In this document: piece by piece, positions 27,394 through 36,036 of the stretch
Numbering within the stretch: position 1 is the stretch's first letter
Layout of the letters: every line of letters starts with the position of its first letter
Assembly (NCBI RefSeq): GCF_003626575.1
Contig: NZ_RBDY01000028.1
Location: forward strand, 1-64,000
Direction: 5' to 3'
Source of the DNA: Streptomyces radicis
GTDB lineage: Bacteria; Actinomycetota; Actinomycetes; Streptomycetales; Streptomycetaceae
Length of the DNA stretch: 64,000 nt
Notes under the pieces: model-generated
Seen by the model: the letters and a program-made list of their open reading frames with translations, nothing else
Databases searched by the model: none
What the model was told of the DNA's origin: nothing
Translations under genes and position numbers: made by a program

Positions 27394-28449
27394 ATGCCAC
27401 GAAAGGGCGTCCGGCAGCGCCGGAACGCAGAGGGCAGGGACGGCGTCCGCCGCCCGCTGCGCACCCTGCGCGGCGGGCGGCGGGGAGCCCAGCCCAAGGT
27501 CGTCGCCCTGGGCGGCGGCATGGGGCTCTCCGCCTCGCTGACCGCGCTGCGCCGGATCACCGGCGACCTGACCGCCGTCGTCACCGTGGCCGACGACGGC
27601 GGCTCGAGCGGTCGGCTCCGCGACGAGCTGGGCGTGCTGCCCCCCGGCGACCTGCGCAAGGCCCTCGCGGCGCTGTGCGGGGACGACGAGTGGGGCCGCA
27701 CGTGGTCCGAGGTGGTCCAGCACCGTTTCACCAGCGGGGGCGCCCTCCACGACCACGCCGTGGGCAACCTCCTGATCGTCGCCCTGTGGGAGCAGCTCGG
27801 CGACCATGTGCGCGCCCTCGACCTGGTCGGCAAGCTGCTCGGCGCCCATGGCCGCGTGCTCCCCATGTCGGCCGTCCCCCTGGAGCTCGAGGCCGAGGTC
27901 CGCGGCCACGATCCAGGGCGCCCCGACGAGCTGAGCCGCGTCCGCGGCCAGGCCGCCGTGGCCCTCACCCCGGGCGAGGTCACCCAGGTGATGCTCGCGC
28001 CGCACGACCCGCCCGCCGTGCCCGAGGCCGTCGAGGCCGTGCTCGACGCCGACTGGGTGGTCCTCGGGCCCGGCTCGTGGTTCTCCTCCGTGATCCCCCA
28101 CCTGCTCGTCCCCGATCTCCTCGACGCCCTCACCGGCACCAGGGCGCGCCGCGTGCTGTCCCTCAACCTCGCCCCCCAGCCCGGCGAAACTGATGGGTTC
28201 TCCCCGCAGCGTCATGTGGAGGTTTTGGTACAACACGCCCCTAAACTCGCCTTTGACGTGGTGCTGGCGGACCGGGCCGCGGTGCCGGACCAGGAGAGTC
28301 TGCGCCGGGCGGCCGAGCGGCTGGGGGCCGAAGTCGTGCTGGCCCCCGTGGCCGCGCTTGACGGCTCTCCCCGGCATGACCCGGAGCTGCTTGCCGCCGC
28401 GTATGACCGTGTTTTTCGGATGCATGGAAGGATCGGCCCATGGCGATGA
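27394..28449 (+). CDS. yvcK: gluconeogenesis factor YvcK/CofD-like protein
   Basis: The 351-residue protein has a basic N-terminal stretch and the CofD-like Rossmann core: ALGGGMGLSASLTALRR (about 37-53), VTVADDGGSSGRLR (about 67-80), PPGDLRKALAAL, and VLGPGSWFSSVIPHLLV. Homologues bind UDP-sugars and are needed for gluconeogenic growth and cell shape. The gene begins directly after the rapZ stop and overlaps whiA by 10 bp. Codons in 28186-28254 are strikingly AT-rich (ACT, GAT, CGT, CAT, GTT, TTG, GTA, CAA, CCT, AAA, TTT), which suggests an embedded regulatory signal. Confidence 0.93.
   Translation: MPRKGVRQRRNAEGRDGVRRPLRTLRGGRRGAQPKVVALGGGMGLSASLTALRRITGDLTAVVTVADDGGSSGRLRDELGVLPPGDLRKALAALCGDDEWGRTWSEVVQHRFTSGGALHDHAVGNLLIVALWEQLGDHVRALDLVGKLLGAHGRVLPMSAVPLELEAEVRGHDPGRPDELSRVRGQAAVALTPGEVTQVMLAPHDPPAVPEAVEAVLDADWVVLGPGSWFSSVIPHLLVPDLLDALTGTRARRVLSLNLAPQPGETDGFSPQRHVEVLVQHAPKLAFDVVLADRAAVPDQESLRRAAERLGAEVVLAPVAALDGSPRHDPELLAAAYDRVFRMHGRIGPWR
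28186..28262 (+). promoter_or_regulatory. candidate internal whiA promoter within yvcK
   Basis: A run of about 23 codons with many AT-rich, normally avoided codons lies 180-250 bp before the whiA start, containing TTGGTA (28225-28230) and TAAACT (28242-28247). In Streptomyces coelicolor whiA is known to have a developmentally induced promoter inside the upstream gene. The -35/-10 assignment is not certain because the spacing of the two hexamers is short. Confidence 0.45.
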
Positions 28450-29417
28450 CGGCTGCGGTGAAGGACGAGATCTCCCGGCTTCCCGTCACCCGCACCTGCT
28501 GCCGCAAGTCGGAGGTGTCGTCGATCCTGCGCTTCGCGGGCGGCCTGCACCTGGTCAGCGGGCGGATCGTGATCGAGGCCGAGCTGGACACCGGGATCGC
28601 CGCGAGACGGCTGCGCCGGGACATCCTGGAGATCTTCGGGCACGCCTCCGACCTGCTGGTGATGGCCCCGGGCGGGCTGCGCCGCGGCAGCCGCTACGTC
28701 GTGCGGGTGGTCGCGGGGGGCGACCAGCTGGCCCGGCAGACCGGCCTCGTCGACGGCAGGGGACGCCCGATCAGGGGCCTGCCGCCACAGGTGGTCTCGG
28801 GGGCCACGTGCGACGCCGAGGCCGCCTGGCGCGGGGCGTTCCTCGCGCATGGCTCGCTCACCGAGCCCGGGCGTTCGTCCTCCCTCGAGGTCACCTGCCC
28901 AGGACCCGAGGCCGCCCTCGCCCTCGTCGGTGCCGCCCGGCGCCTCCAGATCGGCGCCAAGGCCCGCGAGGTGCGCAGCGTGGACCGCGTGCAGGTCAGG
29001 GACGGCGACGCGATCGGCGCCCTGCTGACCCGCCTCGGCGCGCACGAGTCGGTGCTCGCCTGGGAGGAGCGCCGCATGCGCCGCGAGGTGCGGGCCACCG
29101 CCAACCGCCTGGCCAACTTCGACGACGCGAACCTCCGGCGTTCCGCCCGCGCAGCCGTGGCCGCGGGCGCCCGCGTGCAGCGCGCCCTGGAGATCCTGGG
29201 CGAGGAGGTTCCCGACCACCTCGCCGCCGCCGGGCGGCTGCGCATGGAGCACAAGCAGGCGTCGCTCGAGGAGTTGGGCGCGCTCGCCGACCCGCCGCTG
29301 ACCAAGGACGCCGTCGCCGGGCGCATCCGCCGCCTGCTCGCGATGGCCGACAAGCGCGCGCAGGACCTCGGCATCCCCGGCACCGAGGCGAGCCTCACGG
29401 AGGAGATGGTCGGCTGA
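28440..29417 (+). CDS. whiA: sporulation regulator WhiA
   Basis: A 325-residue transcription factor required for sporulation septation together with WhiB. The N-terminal two thirds (about 15-225) form a degenerate LAGLIDADG homing-endonuclease-like fold (SSILRFAGGLHLVSGRI; GAFLAHGSLTEPGRS). The C-terminal part (about 235-310) is the DNA-binding helix-turn-helix (KQASLEELGALADPPLTKDAVAGRIRRLL in two parts). It binds GACAC-containing promoters. It is translationally coupled to yvcK by a 10-bp overlap. The sequence is very close to the Streptomyces protein as I recall it, which is the strongest genus indicator here. Confidence 0.97.
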   Translation: MAMTAAVKDEISRLPVTRTCCRKSEVSSILRFAGGLHLVSGRIVIEAELDTGIAARRLRRDILEIFGHASDLLVMAPGGLRRGSRYVVRVVAGGDQLARQTGLVDGRGRPIRGLPPQVVSGATCDAEAAWRGAFLAHGSLTEPGRSSSLEVTCPGPEAALALVGAARRLQIGAKAREVRSVDRVQVRDGDAIGALLTRLGAHESVLAWEERRMRREVRATANRLANFDDANLRRSARAAVAAGARVQRALEILGEEVPDHLAAAGRLRMEHKQASLEELGALADPPLTKDAVAGRIRRLLAMADKRAQDLGIPGTEASLTEEMVG

Positions 29418-29435
29418 GCCGACCCCCGGCGCGAG

Positions 29436-29472
29436 GGGCGCGCGCGGCCGGTCTCCAGGCCGCCGCGCGCCC
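29436..29472 (+). terminator. terminator hairpin between whiA and gap
   Basis: GGGCGCGCGCGGCC (29436-29449) pairs with 29458-29472 over 14 bp with one bulged C (29464) and an 8-nt loop. It ends the rapZ-yvcK-whiA unit 19 bp after whiA and is followed by a separate promoter-like TAGGGT for gap. Confidence 0.65.
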
Positions 29473-29503
29473 GGCCGGTGTCACCCGGAAAGCCCGGGCG
29501 CGG

Positions 29504-29509
29504 TAGGGT
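29504..29509 (+). promoter_or_regulatory. probable -10 element of the gap promoter
   Basis: TAGGGT at 29504-29509 fits TAnnnT and lies between the preceding terminator and gap, predicting a leader of about 70 nt. No convincing -35 hexamer is visible. The gap ribosome site is GAGGAG (29572-29577), about 8 nt before the GTG. Confidence 0.45.
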
Positions 29510-29585
29510 CGGTCGTGGTCGGGGACATCCCAATACAGCATCGCCGGTGTTCGTTTCACCGACGTACCAACGAGGAGATCGGTTC

Positions 29586-30590
29586 GTGACGATCCGCGTA
29601 GGAATCAACGGCTTCGGCCGCATCGGTCGCAACTACTTCCGTGCGCTCCTTGATCAGGGAGCGGATGTCCAGATCGTCGGTGTCAACGACCTGACCGACA
29701 ACGAGACCCTGGTCCATCTGCTGAAGTACGACAGCATCCTCGGTCGCCTCAAGGAAGAGGTCACCTCCACCGACAACAGCATCACCGTCGGCGGACAGAC
29801 GTTCAAGACGCTCGCCGAGCGCGACCCGGCCGCCCTTCCGTGGGGCGAGCTCGGCGCCGACATCGTCATCGAGTCCACCGGCATCTTCACCAAGCGCGAC
29901 GACGCCGCCAAGCACCTCGCCGCCGGCGCCAAGAAGGTCCTCATCTCCGCCCCCGCGAAGAACGAGGACCTCACCGTCGTCATGGGGGTGAACCAGGAGC
30001 AGTACGACCCGGCCACCCACCACGTCGTCTCCAACGCCTCGTGTACCACGAACTGCGTGGCGCCCATGGCCAAGGTCCTCGACGAGAGCTTCGGCATCGT
30101 CAAGGGTCTGATGACGACCATTCACGCGTACACCAACGACCAGCGGATCCTGGACTTCCCGCACAAGGACCTCCGCCGGGCCCGCGCCGCCGCGATCAAC
30201 ATCATCCCGACCACCACGGGTGCCGCCAAGGCCACCGCGCTGGTCCTGCCGCAGCTCAAGGGCAAGCTCGACGGCATCGCGATGCGCGTGCCGGTGCCCA
30301 CCGGGTCGGTCACCGACCTGGTCGTCGAGGTCGGCCGCGAGGTCACCAAGGACGAGGTCAACGCCGCGTTCCGCACCGCCGCCGACACCGGTCTCAAGGG
30401 CATCCTCGAGTACACCGGGGACCAGATCGTCTCCTCCGACATCGTGAGCGCGCCCGCCTCCTGCACGTTCGACTCCTCGCTCACCATGGCGCAGGGCACG
30501 CAGGTCAAGATCGTGGGCTGGTACGACAACGAGTGGGGCTACTCAAGCCGCCTGGTCGACCTCACCGTCTACGTCGGCGAGCGGCTCTGA
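29586..30590 (+). CDS. gap: glyceraldehyde-3-phosphate dehydrogenase, type I
   Basis: The 334-residue enzyme converts glyceraldehyde 3-phosphate, phosphate and NAD+ to 1,3-bisphosphoglycerate. The Rossmann start is VGINGFGRIGRN (residues 5-16), and the nucleophile is C153 in SNASCTTNC. The phosphate-binding and catalytic histidine region is TTIHAYTNDQ, and WYDNEWGYS lies near the C-terminus. GTG 29586 with GAGGAG upstream was chosen rather than the far upstream in-frame ATG. It is first of gap-pgk-tpiA, the contiguous lower glycolysis set. Confidence 0.98.
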   Translation: MTIRVGINGFGRIGRNYFRALLDQGADVQIVGVNDLTDNETLVHLLKYDSILGRLKEEVTSTDNSITVGGQTFKTLAERDPAALPWGELGADIVIESTGIFTKRDDAAKHLAAGAKKVLISAPAKNEDLTVVMGVNQEQYDPATHHVVSNASCTTNCVAPMAKVLDESFGIVKGLMTTIHAYTNDQRILDFPHKDLRRARAAAINIIPTTTGAAKATALVLPQLKGKLDGIAMRVPVPTGSVTDLVVEVGREVTKDEVNAAFRTAADTGLKGILEYTGDQIVSSDIVSAPASCTFDSSLTMAQGTQVKIVGWYDNEWGYSSRLVDLTVYVGERL

Positions 30591-30613
30591 CCGCTCCTCC
30601 CACCAGGGCTCGC

Positions 30614-30647
30614 AGGGCCGCGGCTCGCTCCGCGCCCGGCGGGCCCT
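30614..30647 (+). other. hairpin between gap and pgk
   Basis: AGGGCC (30614-30619) pairs with GGCCCT (30642-30647), and an inner GCGG/CCGC pair lies between them. It could be an attenuator or processing site that adjusts pgk-tpiA relative to gap expression; no T-tract follows. Confidence 0.3.
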
Positions 30648-30693
30648 CGTGCGATCAGGGCAGGCAGCAGAGCAGCTCTAGGAGCCAATTCAC

Positions 30694-31896
30694 ATGCAGA
30701 CGATCGATGATCTCCAGGTCGCCGGGCGGCGGGTCTTCGTCCGCGCCGACCTGAACGTCCCGCTCTCCGGCGAGACCATCACCGACGACGGCCGCATCAG
30801 GGCCGCCGTGCCGACCATCCGCCGCCTCACCGACGCGGGCGCCAGGGTGGTCGTCGCCTCGCACCTCGGGCGGCCCAAGGGCGCCCCCGACCCGGCGTTC
30901 TCCCTCGCGCCCGTCGCCCGCCGCCTGGGCGAACTGCTCGGCGCCGACGTCGCGTTCGCCTCCGACACGGTCGGCGGGAGCGCGCGTTCCACCGCGGCGG
31001 GCCTCGCGGACGGGCGGGTGGCGCTGCTGGAGAACCTCCGCTTCAACGCCGGGGAGACCAGCAAGGACGACGCCGAGCGCGGGGCGTTCGCCGACGAGCT
31101 CGCCTCGCTCGCCGACCTCTACGTCGGCGACGGCTTCGGCGCCGTGCACCGCAAGCACGCCTCCGTCTACGACCTCCCGGCCAGGCTCCCGCACGCCGCG
31201 GGCGGCCTGATCGCCACCGAGGTCGGCGTGCTGCGCCAGCTCACCGCGAACGTCGTCCGCCCCTACGCCGTCGTGCTCGGCGGCGCCAAGGTCTCGGACA
31301 AGCTCGCCGTGATCGAGTCCCTGCTCCAGAAGGCCGACCGCATCCTGATCGGCGGCGGCATGGCGTACACGTTCCTCAAGGCGCAGGGCCACGAGGTCGG
31401 CGACTCCCTCCTCCAGGAGGACCAGGTCCCTGCCGTCCAGGGCTATCTGCGGACCGCCGAGGAGCGCGGCGTGGAGTTCGTGCTGCCCGTGGACGTCGTG
31501 GCGGCCAAGGAGTTCCCCGACCTGAGGACCAAGGGGCCCGCCGACCCGGTCGTGCTGGCCGCCGACGCGATCCCCTCGGGGCTCCAGGGCCTGGACATCG
31601 GCCCCGAGACGGCCCGCCTGTACGCCGCCAAGCTCGCCGACGCCGCCACCGTCTTCTGGAACGGGCCCATGGGCGTCTTCGAGCACCCCGACTTCGCCGA
31701 GGGCACCAGGGCCGTGGCCCAGGCGCTCGTCGAGAGCGAGGGCTTCACCGTGGTGGGCGGCGGGGACTCGGCCGCCGCGGTGCGCACGCTGGGCTTCGAC
31801 GAGTCGGGTTTCGGCCATATCTCGACCGGTGGCGGAGCCAGCCTCGAGTACCTCGAGGGCAAGCGGCTCCCCGGTCTCGCGGCATTGGAGGACTGA
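30694..31896 (+). CDS. pgk: phosphoglycerate kinase
   Basis: The 400-residue kinase transfers phosphate from 1,3-bisphosphoglycerate to ADP. The signature RVFVRADLNVPL occurs at residues 13-24, substrate-binding SHLGRPKG near 56-63, the hinge LGGAKVSDK near 197, and the nucleotide-binding GGGDSAAAV near 353-361. TAGGAG lies 12-15 nt before ATG 30694. It is separated from gap by about 100 bp holding a hairpin, and tpiA follows after 6 bp, so pgk and tpiA are surely co-transcribed. Confidence 0.98.
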   Translation: MQTIDDLQVAGRRVFVRADLNVPLSGETITDDGRIRAAVPTIRRLTDAGARVVVASHLGRPKGAPDPAFSLAPVARRLGELLGADVAFASDTVGGSARSTAAGLADGRVALLENLRFNAGETSKDDAERGAFADELASLADLYVGDGFGAVHRKHASVYDLPARLPHAAGGLIATEVGVLRQLTANVVRPYAVVLGGAKVSDKLAVIESLLQKADRILIGGGMAYTFLKAQGHEVGDSLLQEDQVPAVQGYLRTAEERGVEFVLPVDVVAAKEFPDLRTKGPADPVVLAADAIPSGLQGLDIGPETARLYAAKLADAATVFWNGPMGVFEHPDFAEGTRAVAQALVESEGFTVVGGGDSAAAVRTLGFDESGFGHISTGGGASLEYLEGKRLPGLAALED

Positions 31897-31902
31897 ACGA
31901 CC

Positions 31903-32688
31903 ATGGCGTCACCGGAAGCACGCACCCCGCTGATGGCGGGCAACTGGAAGATGAACCTCAACCACCTCGAGGCCATCGCCCATGTCCAGAAGCTCGCCTT
32001 CGGCCTCTCCGACAAGGACTTCGACGCGGTCGAGGTCGCGGTGCTGCCGCCGTTCACCGATCTGCGCTCGGTGCAGACCCTGGTGGACGGGGACAAGCTC
32101 AAGATCAGGTACGGCGCGCAGGACATCTCGGCGCACGACGACGGCGCCTACACGGGCGAGGTCTCGGGGCCCATGCTCGCCAAGCTGAACTGCACGTATG
32201 TCGTCGTCGGCCACTCCGAGCGCCGCCAGTACCACGGCGAGGCCGAGGAGTCGTGCAACGCCAAGGTGAAGGCCGCCTACCGGCACGGGCTCACCCCGAT
32301 CCTGTGCGTCGGCGAGCCGCTGGACGTCCGCAAGGCGGGCGGCCACATCGCGCACACCCTGGCCCAGCTCGACGGGGCCCTGAAGGACGTGCCCGCCGAG
32401 CACGTGGCGAGCATCGTCGTCGCCTACGAGCCGGTGTGGGCCATCGGCACGGGCGAGGTCGCCACCCCGGAGAACGCGCAGGAGGTCTGCGCCGCGATCC
32501 GCGGGCGGCTGGCCGAGCTGTACGACCGGCCGCTCTCCGAGGGTGTCCGCGTCCAGTACGGCGGCTCGGTCAAGGCGGGGAACGTCGCCGCGATCATGGC
32601 CCAGCCCGACGTGGACGGCGCCCTGGTGGGCGGTGCGGCGCTGAACGCCGAGGAGTTCGTCAAGATCGTGCGGTTCCGCGACCAGTAG
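31903..32688 (+). CDS. tpiA: triosephosphate isomerase
   Basis: The 261-residue TIM barrel interconverts dihydroxyacetone phosphate and glyceraldehyde 3-phosphate. The N-x-K substrate site is GNWKMN (13-18), the catalytic histidine is H104 in GHSERR, and the catalytic glutamate is E176 in AYEPVWAIGTG. Phosphate-binding glycines YGGSVK follow near 220. It starts 6 bp after pgk and completes the gap-pgk-tpiA group. Confidence 0.98.
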   Translation: MASPEARTPLMAGNWKMNLNHLEAIAHVQKLAFGLSDKDFDAVEVAVLPPFTDLRSVQTLVDGDKLKIRYGAQDISAHDDGAYTGEVSGPMLAKLNCTYVVVGHSERRQYHGEAEESCNAKVKAAYRHGLTPILCVGEPLDVRKAGGHIAHTLAQLDGALKDVPAEHVASIVVAYEPVWAIGTGEVATPENAQEVCAAIRGRLAELYDRPLSEGVRVQYGGSVKAGNVAAIMAQPDVDGALVGGAALNAEEFVKIVRFRDQ

Positions 32689-32829
32689 GCCCTTAGGGGG
32701 TGGTGGCGGTACCCTGTCGGGGGCCGGAGGGGCGCGCAGCCAGCCGCTTTCCGCCCGGTCCCCGTGGGGCGCGCTCCCCGCGGGGCGGCGACCACCCATC
32801 CATCCATCACCGAGAGAGTTGGTCCAGTC

Positions 32830-33060
32830 GTGGAAACGGCGTTCCAGATCGCTTTGATCGTCTTCAGCTTTCTGCTGGCGCTGCTTGTGCTGATGCACAA
32901 GGGCAAGGGCGGCGGCCTCTCCGACATGTTCGGCGGCGGCATGCAGTCCTCCGTGGGCGGCTCCTCGGTCGCCGAGCGGAACCTGGACCGGATCACCGTC
33001 GTCGTGGGTATCGTCTGGGCCGCCATCGTCGTGGCGCTCGGGCTGCTGATGAAGTCGTGA
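32830..33060 (+). CDS. secG: protein translocase subunit SecG
   Basis: A 76-residue membrane protein of the Sec translocon with two hydrophobic helices (about 5-22 and 55-74) around the cytoplasmic loop MHKGKGGGLSDMFGGG, the SecG signature. GTG 32830 is the start that gives the usual short N-terminus. It lies 141 bp after tpiA, with TACCCT (32710-32715) as a possible -10. This tpiA-secG neighbourhood is widespread in bacteria. Confidence 0.93.
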   Translation: METAFQIALIVFSFLLALLVLMHKGKGGGLSDMFGGGMQSSVGGSSVAERNLDRITVVVGIVWAAIVVALGLLMKS

Positions 33061-33090
33061 GCGGTGTCCTAAGTCAGTAACTCCTGACAC

Positions 33091-33118
33091 TGGACGTGCG
33101 TTGAGCCTTGCATAGACT
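33091..33118 (+). promoter_or_regulatory. possible rbpA promoter
   Basis: TGGACG (33091-33096), 16 nt and TAGACT (33113-33118) give a plausible vegetative promoter 30-60 bp before rbpA. The sigma-R motif (GGAAT-N18-GTT) expected for this gene in S. coelicolor was not found. Confidence 0.35.
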
Positions 33119-33154
33119 GAGGACTTCCAGGTAAGTCAGGCAGGGAGTTGGACC

Positions 33155-33490
33155 GTGGCAGGTGGCAACGCGATCCGGGGCAGCCGGGTCGGGGCGGGGC
33201 CCATGGGTGAGGCCGAGCGCGGCGAGTCCGCCCCGCGGCTGAGGGTCTCCTTCTGGTGTGCGAACGGGCACGAGACACAGCCCAGCTTCGCCAGCGACGC
33301 GCAGATCCCGGAGACCTGGGACTGCCCGCGGTGCGGCTTCCCGGCGGGCACCCAGCGCGACGCGCCGCCGGACCCACCCCGCACCGAGCCGTACAAGACC
33401 CATCTCGCGTATGTGCGCGAGCGCCGCAGCGACGCCGACGGCGAGGCCATCCTGGCCGAGGCGCTGGCCAAGCTCCGCGGCGAGATCTGA
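33155..33490 (+). CDS. rbpA: RNA polymerase-binding protein RbpA
   Basis: The 111-residue actinobacterial transcription activator binds the sigma subunit HrdB and the core enzyme. The basic N-terminal tail (GGNAIRGSRVGAGP, 3-16) contacts promoter DNA and polymerase. The RbpA core domain holds the C-x3-H...C-x2-C zinc-like set (CANGHE about 35-40, CPRCG about 57-61). The sigma-interaction helix YVRERRSDADGEAILAEAL lies near 87-105. It increases open-complex formation and rifampicin tolerance. It lies 94 bp after secG and is closed by a strong terminator 18 bp after its stop. Confidence 0.96.
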   Translation: MAGGNAIRGSRVGAGPMGEAERGESAPRLRVSFWCANGHETQPSFASDAQIPETWDCPRCGFPAGTQRDAPPDPPRTEPYKTHLAYVRERRSDADGEAILAEALAKLRGEI

Positions 33491-33507
33491 CCCGGCGCTC
33501 AGCCTCC

Positions 33508-33543
33508 CGACTGCCCGGACGCCCGAAGGCGTCCGGGCAGTCG
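33508..33543 (+). terminator. perfect 16-bp terminator hairpin after rbpA
   Basis: The arms 33508-33523 and 33528-33543 are exactly complementary (CGACTGCCCGGACGCC and its reverse complement) with a CGAA tetraloop. It separates rbpA from pgi. Confidence 0.85.
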
Positions 33544-33628
33544 GCGTTCGGGCGGTCGGCGGGTGGATCGACTAGCGTGGTGATCGTCGGGGGAGACGAC
33601 TCACGTGGACGGATGGGCTGAGGGCGAG

Positions 33629-35281
33629 ATGAACGCGACTGGCCGGGCCAGGCTCGATCGGATGGCGGAGTGGGACGCGCTGGGCAAGCACCGCCAGGAG
33701 CTCGGGGAGGTGAGCCTGCGCGAGCTGTTCGCGCGCGACCCGGGCCGAGCCGGGCGGTATGTGCTGCGCGTCGGCGATCTGCGCGTCGACTTCGCCAAGC
33801 AGCTGGTGACCGACGAGACGCTGCGCCTGCTGCGCGACCTGGCGGCGGCGACGGACGTGGCAGGGCTGCGGGACGCGATGTTCCGCGGCGAGAAGATCAA
33901 CGTCACCGAGGGCCGCGCCGTGCTGCACACCGCGCTGCGCGCCCCCGCGGACGCCGTGGTCGAGGTCGACGGCGAGAACGTCGTGCCCGCCGTGCACGCG
34001 GTCCTCGACCGCATGGCCGACTTCGCCGACCGGGTGCGCTCGGGGGAGTGGACCGGGCACACGGGGCGGCGCATCAGGGCCGTGGTGAACCTGGGCATCG
34101 GCGGCTCCGACCTGGGACCCGCCATGGCGTACGAGGTGCTGCGGCCGTTCTCCGCACGGGAGGTGGACTTCCGCTTCGTCTCCAACGTGGACGGCGCCGA
34201 CCTGCACGAGGCGCTGCGGGGGCTCGACCCGGCCGAGACGCTGTTCATCGTGGCGTCCAAGACGTTCACGACCATCGAGACCATCACCAACGCCACCTCG
34301 GCCCGCCGCTGGCTGCTCGAAGGGCTCGGCGGCGACGAGGCGGCCGTGGCGCGGCACTTCGTGGCCGTCTCGACCAACGCCGAGAAGGTCGCGGCGTTCG
34401 GCATCGACACGGCCAACATGTTCGAGTTCTGGGACTGGGTCGGCGGCCGTTACTCCTACGACTCCGCGATCGGGCTCTCGCTGATGATCGCGATCGGGCC
34501 GCTGCGCTTCCGCGAGATGCTCGACGGGTTCCGGCTGGTGGACGAGCACTTCAGGACCGCGCCGCCCGAGGAGAACGTCCCGCTGCTGCTCGGCCTGCTC
34601 GGCGTCTGGTACGGCGGGTTCTTCGACGCCCAGTCGCACGCCGTGCTGCCCTACAGCCACTACCTGGCGCGTTTCACCGCCTATCTCCAGCAGCTCGACA
34701 TGGAGTCCAACGGCAAGCGCGTGGACCGGCAGGGGCGCCAGGTCGGCTGGGGGACGGGGCCCGTGGTATGGGGCACTCCCGGCACCAACGGGCAGCACGC
34801 GTACTACCAGTTGCTGCACCAGGGCACCAGGCTGATCCCGGCCGACCTCATCGGCTTCGCGCGGCCCGTGGCCGAGCTGGCGGACGATCTGGCCGCGCAG
34901 CACGACCTGTTGATGGCCAACCTCTTCGCGCAGGGCCAGGCGCTCGCCTTCGGCAGGACGCCCGACGAGGTGCGGGCCGAGGGGGTCGCGGACGAGCTGG
35001 TGCCGCACCGCACGTTCCCCGGGAGCCGCCCGACGACCACGATCCTGGCGCCCGAGCTGAGCCCGTCGGTGCTGGGTCAGCTGGTCGCCCTGTACGAGCA
35101 CAAGGTGTTCGTGCAGGGCGCCGTGTGGGACATCGACTCGTTCGACCAGTGGGGCGTCGAGCTGGGCAAGGTGCTGGCCAAGCGGGTCGAGCCCGCGCTC
35201 ACCGAGGGCGCGGAGGTGCCGGGGCTCGACCCGTCGACGGCCGGACTCGTCGCCGCCTACCGGGAGTTGCGGGGGCGTTAG
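33629..35281 (+). CDS. pgi: glucose-6-phosphate isomerase
   Basis: The 550-residue enzyme interconverts glucose 6-phosphate and fructose 6-phosphate. The phosphate-binding GIGGSDLGP (about 150-158), signature VASKTFTTIETITNA (about 208-222) and second PGI signature GQALAFGRTPDEV region are visible, with the catalytic EFWDWVGGRYS Glu/Arg area near 265-275 and HxxxxG loop GTNGQHAYYQLLHQG. ATG 33629 gives the N-terminus MNATGRARL, as in homologues; the in-frame GTG 33605 is less likely. Its last 4 bp overlap tail to tail with the pgl stop of the opposite-strand pentose phosphate operon. Confidence 0.97.
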   Translation: MNATGRARLDRMAEWDALGKHRQELGEVSLRELFARDPGRAGRYVLRVGDLRVDFAKQLVTDETLRLLRDLAAATDVAGLRDAMFRGEKINVTEGRAVLHTALRAPADAVVEVDGENVVPAVHAVLDRMADFADRVRSGEWTGHTGRRIRAVVNLGIGGSDLGPAMAYEVLRPFSAREVDFRFVSNVDGADLHEALRGLDPAETLFIVASKTFTTIETITNATSARRWLLEGLGGDEAAVARHFVAVSTNAEKVAAFGIDTANMFEFWDWVGGRYSYDSAIGLSLMIAIGPLRFREMLDGFRLVDEHFRTAPPEENVPLLLGLLGVWYGGFFDAQSHAVLPYSHYLARFTAYLQQLDMESNGKRVDRQGRQVGWGTGPVVWGTPGTNGQHAYYQLLHQGTRLIPADLIGFARPVAELADDLAAQHDLLMANLFAQGQALAFGRTPDEVRAEGVADELVPHRTFPGSRPTTTILAPELSPSVLGQLVALYEHKVFVQGAVWDIDSFDQWGVELGKVLAKRVEPALTEGAEVPGLDPSTAGLVAAYRELRGR

Positions 35282-36036
35282 CCGTCCGAGGCCGCCGCCT
35301 GGGGGATTCCCGCGGCGGCGGCCTCGTCGAGCAGCCACAGCGTGCGGGCGCCGCGCGCGCCCGACGCGGGGGCGCGCGTGGCGTCGTCGGTGCCCAACGC
35401 GGTGGCCGCCGCCTCGGCCTTGTCCTCGCCCGCCGCGAGCAGCCACACCTCGCGCGCCGAGCGGATCGCGGGCAGGGTCAGCGAGATGCGGGTGGGCGGG
35501 GGCTTGGGCGCCTCGGTGACCGCGGTCACCGTCCGGTCGGTCACTCGCACCGCCGGATGCCCCGGGAACAGCGACGCGACATGTGTGTCGGGCCCGACGC
35601 CGAGCAGCAGCACGTCGAACGGGCCCGGCACGGCGGCCAGCTCGGCCGCGTACGCCGCTGCCGCCGCCTCCGGGTCGCCGCCGTGCGGGCCGTCGGACGC
35701 GGGCATGGGGTGGACCCGGCGCGCGTCGAGGGGCAGCGCGTCGAGCAGGGCCTCGCGCGCCTGGGTGTGGTTGCGGTCGGGGTGGCCGTCCGGGAGGAAC
35801 CGCTCGTCACCCCACCACAGCTCGACGTGGTGCCAGTCGACCGCCTCCCTGGCCGGGGAGCCGGCGAGCGCGGCCAGCAGGCCGTTCCCGTTCCGGCCCC
35901 CGGTCAGCACCACCGAGGCGGATCCCGACGCGGCCTGGGCGTCGGTGATCGCGGTGATCAGCCGGGCCGCGGCGGCGTGCGCCATCAGCTCCTTGTCCCG
36001 GTGGACGAGGACGGCCAGGTCGGGCGGGGGCGTCAT
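35278..36036 (-). CDS. pgl: 6-phosphogluconolactonase
   Basis: The 252-residue DevB-type lactonase hydrolyses 6-phosphogluconolactone, the product of Zwf. Characteristic blocks are LTGGRNGNGLLAAL (about 44-57), WWGDERFLPDGHPDRN (about 74-89) and LLLGVGPDTHVASLFPGH (about 143-160). It is the last gene of the tkt-tal-zwf-opcA-pgl minus-strand run; its ATG overlaps the opcA stop by 4 bp (ATGA). It converges with pgi on the other strand. Confidence 0.95.
   Translation of the reverse strand: MTPPPDLAVLVHRDKELMAHAAAARLITAITDAQAASGSASVVLTGGRNGNGLLAALAGSPAREAVDWHHVELWWGDERFLPDGHPDRNHTQAREALLDALPLDARRVHPMPASDGPHGGDPEAAAAAYAAELAAVPGPFDVLLLGVGPDTHVASLFPGHPAVRVTDRTVTAVTEAPKPPPTRISLTLPAIRSAREVWLLAAGEDKAEAAATALGTDDATRAPASGARGARTLWLLDEAAAAGIPQAAASDG

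Noticed and set aside
33061..33154. Sigma-R promoter (GGAAT-N18-GTT) for rbpA
   Set aside because: The nearest candidate GGACT...GTT has a 21-nt spacer and lies too close to the start codon.
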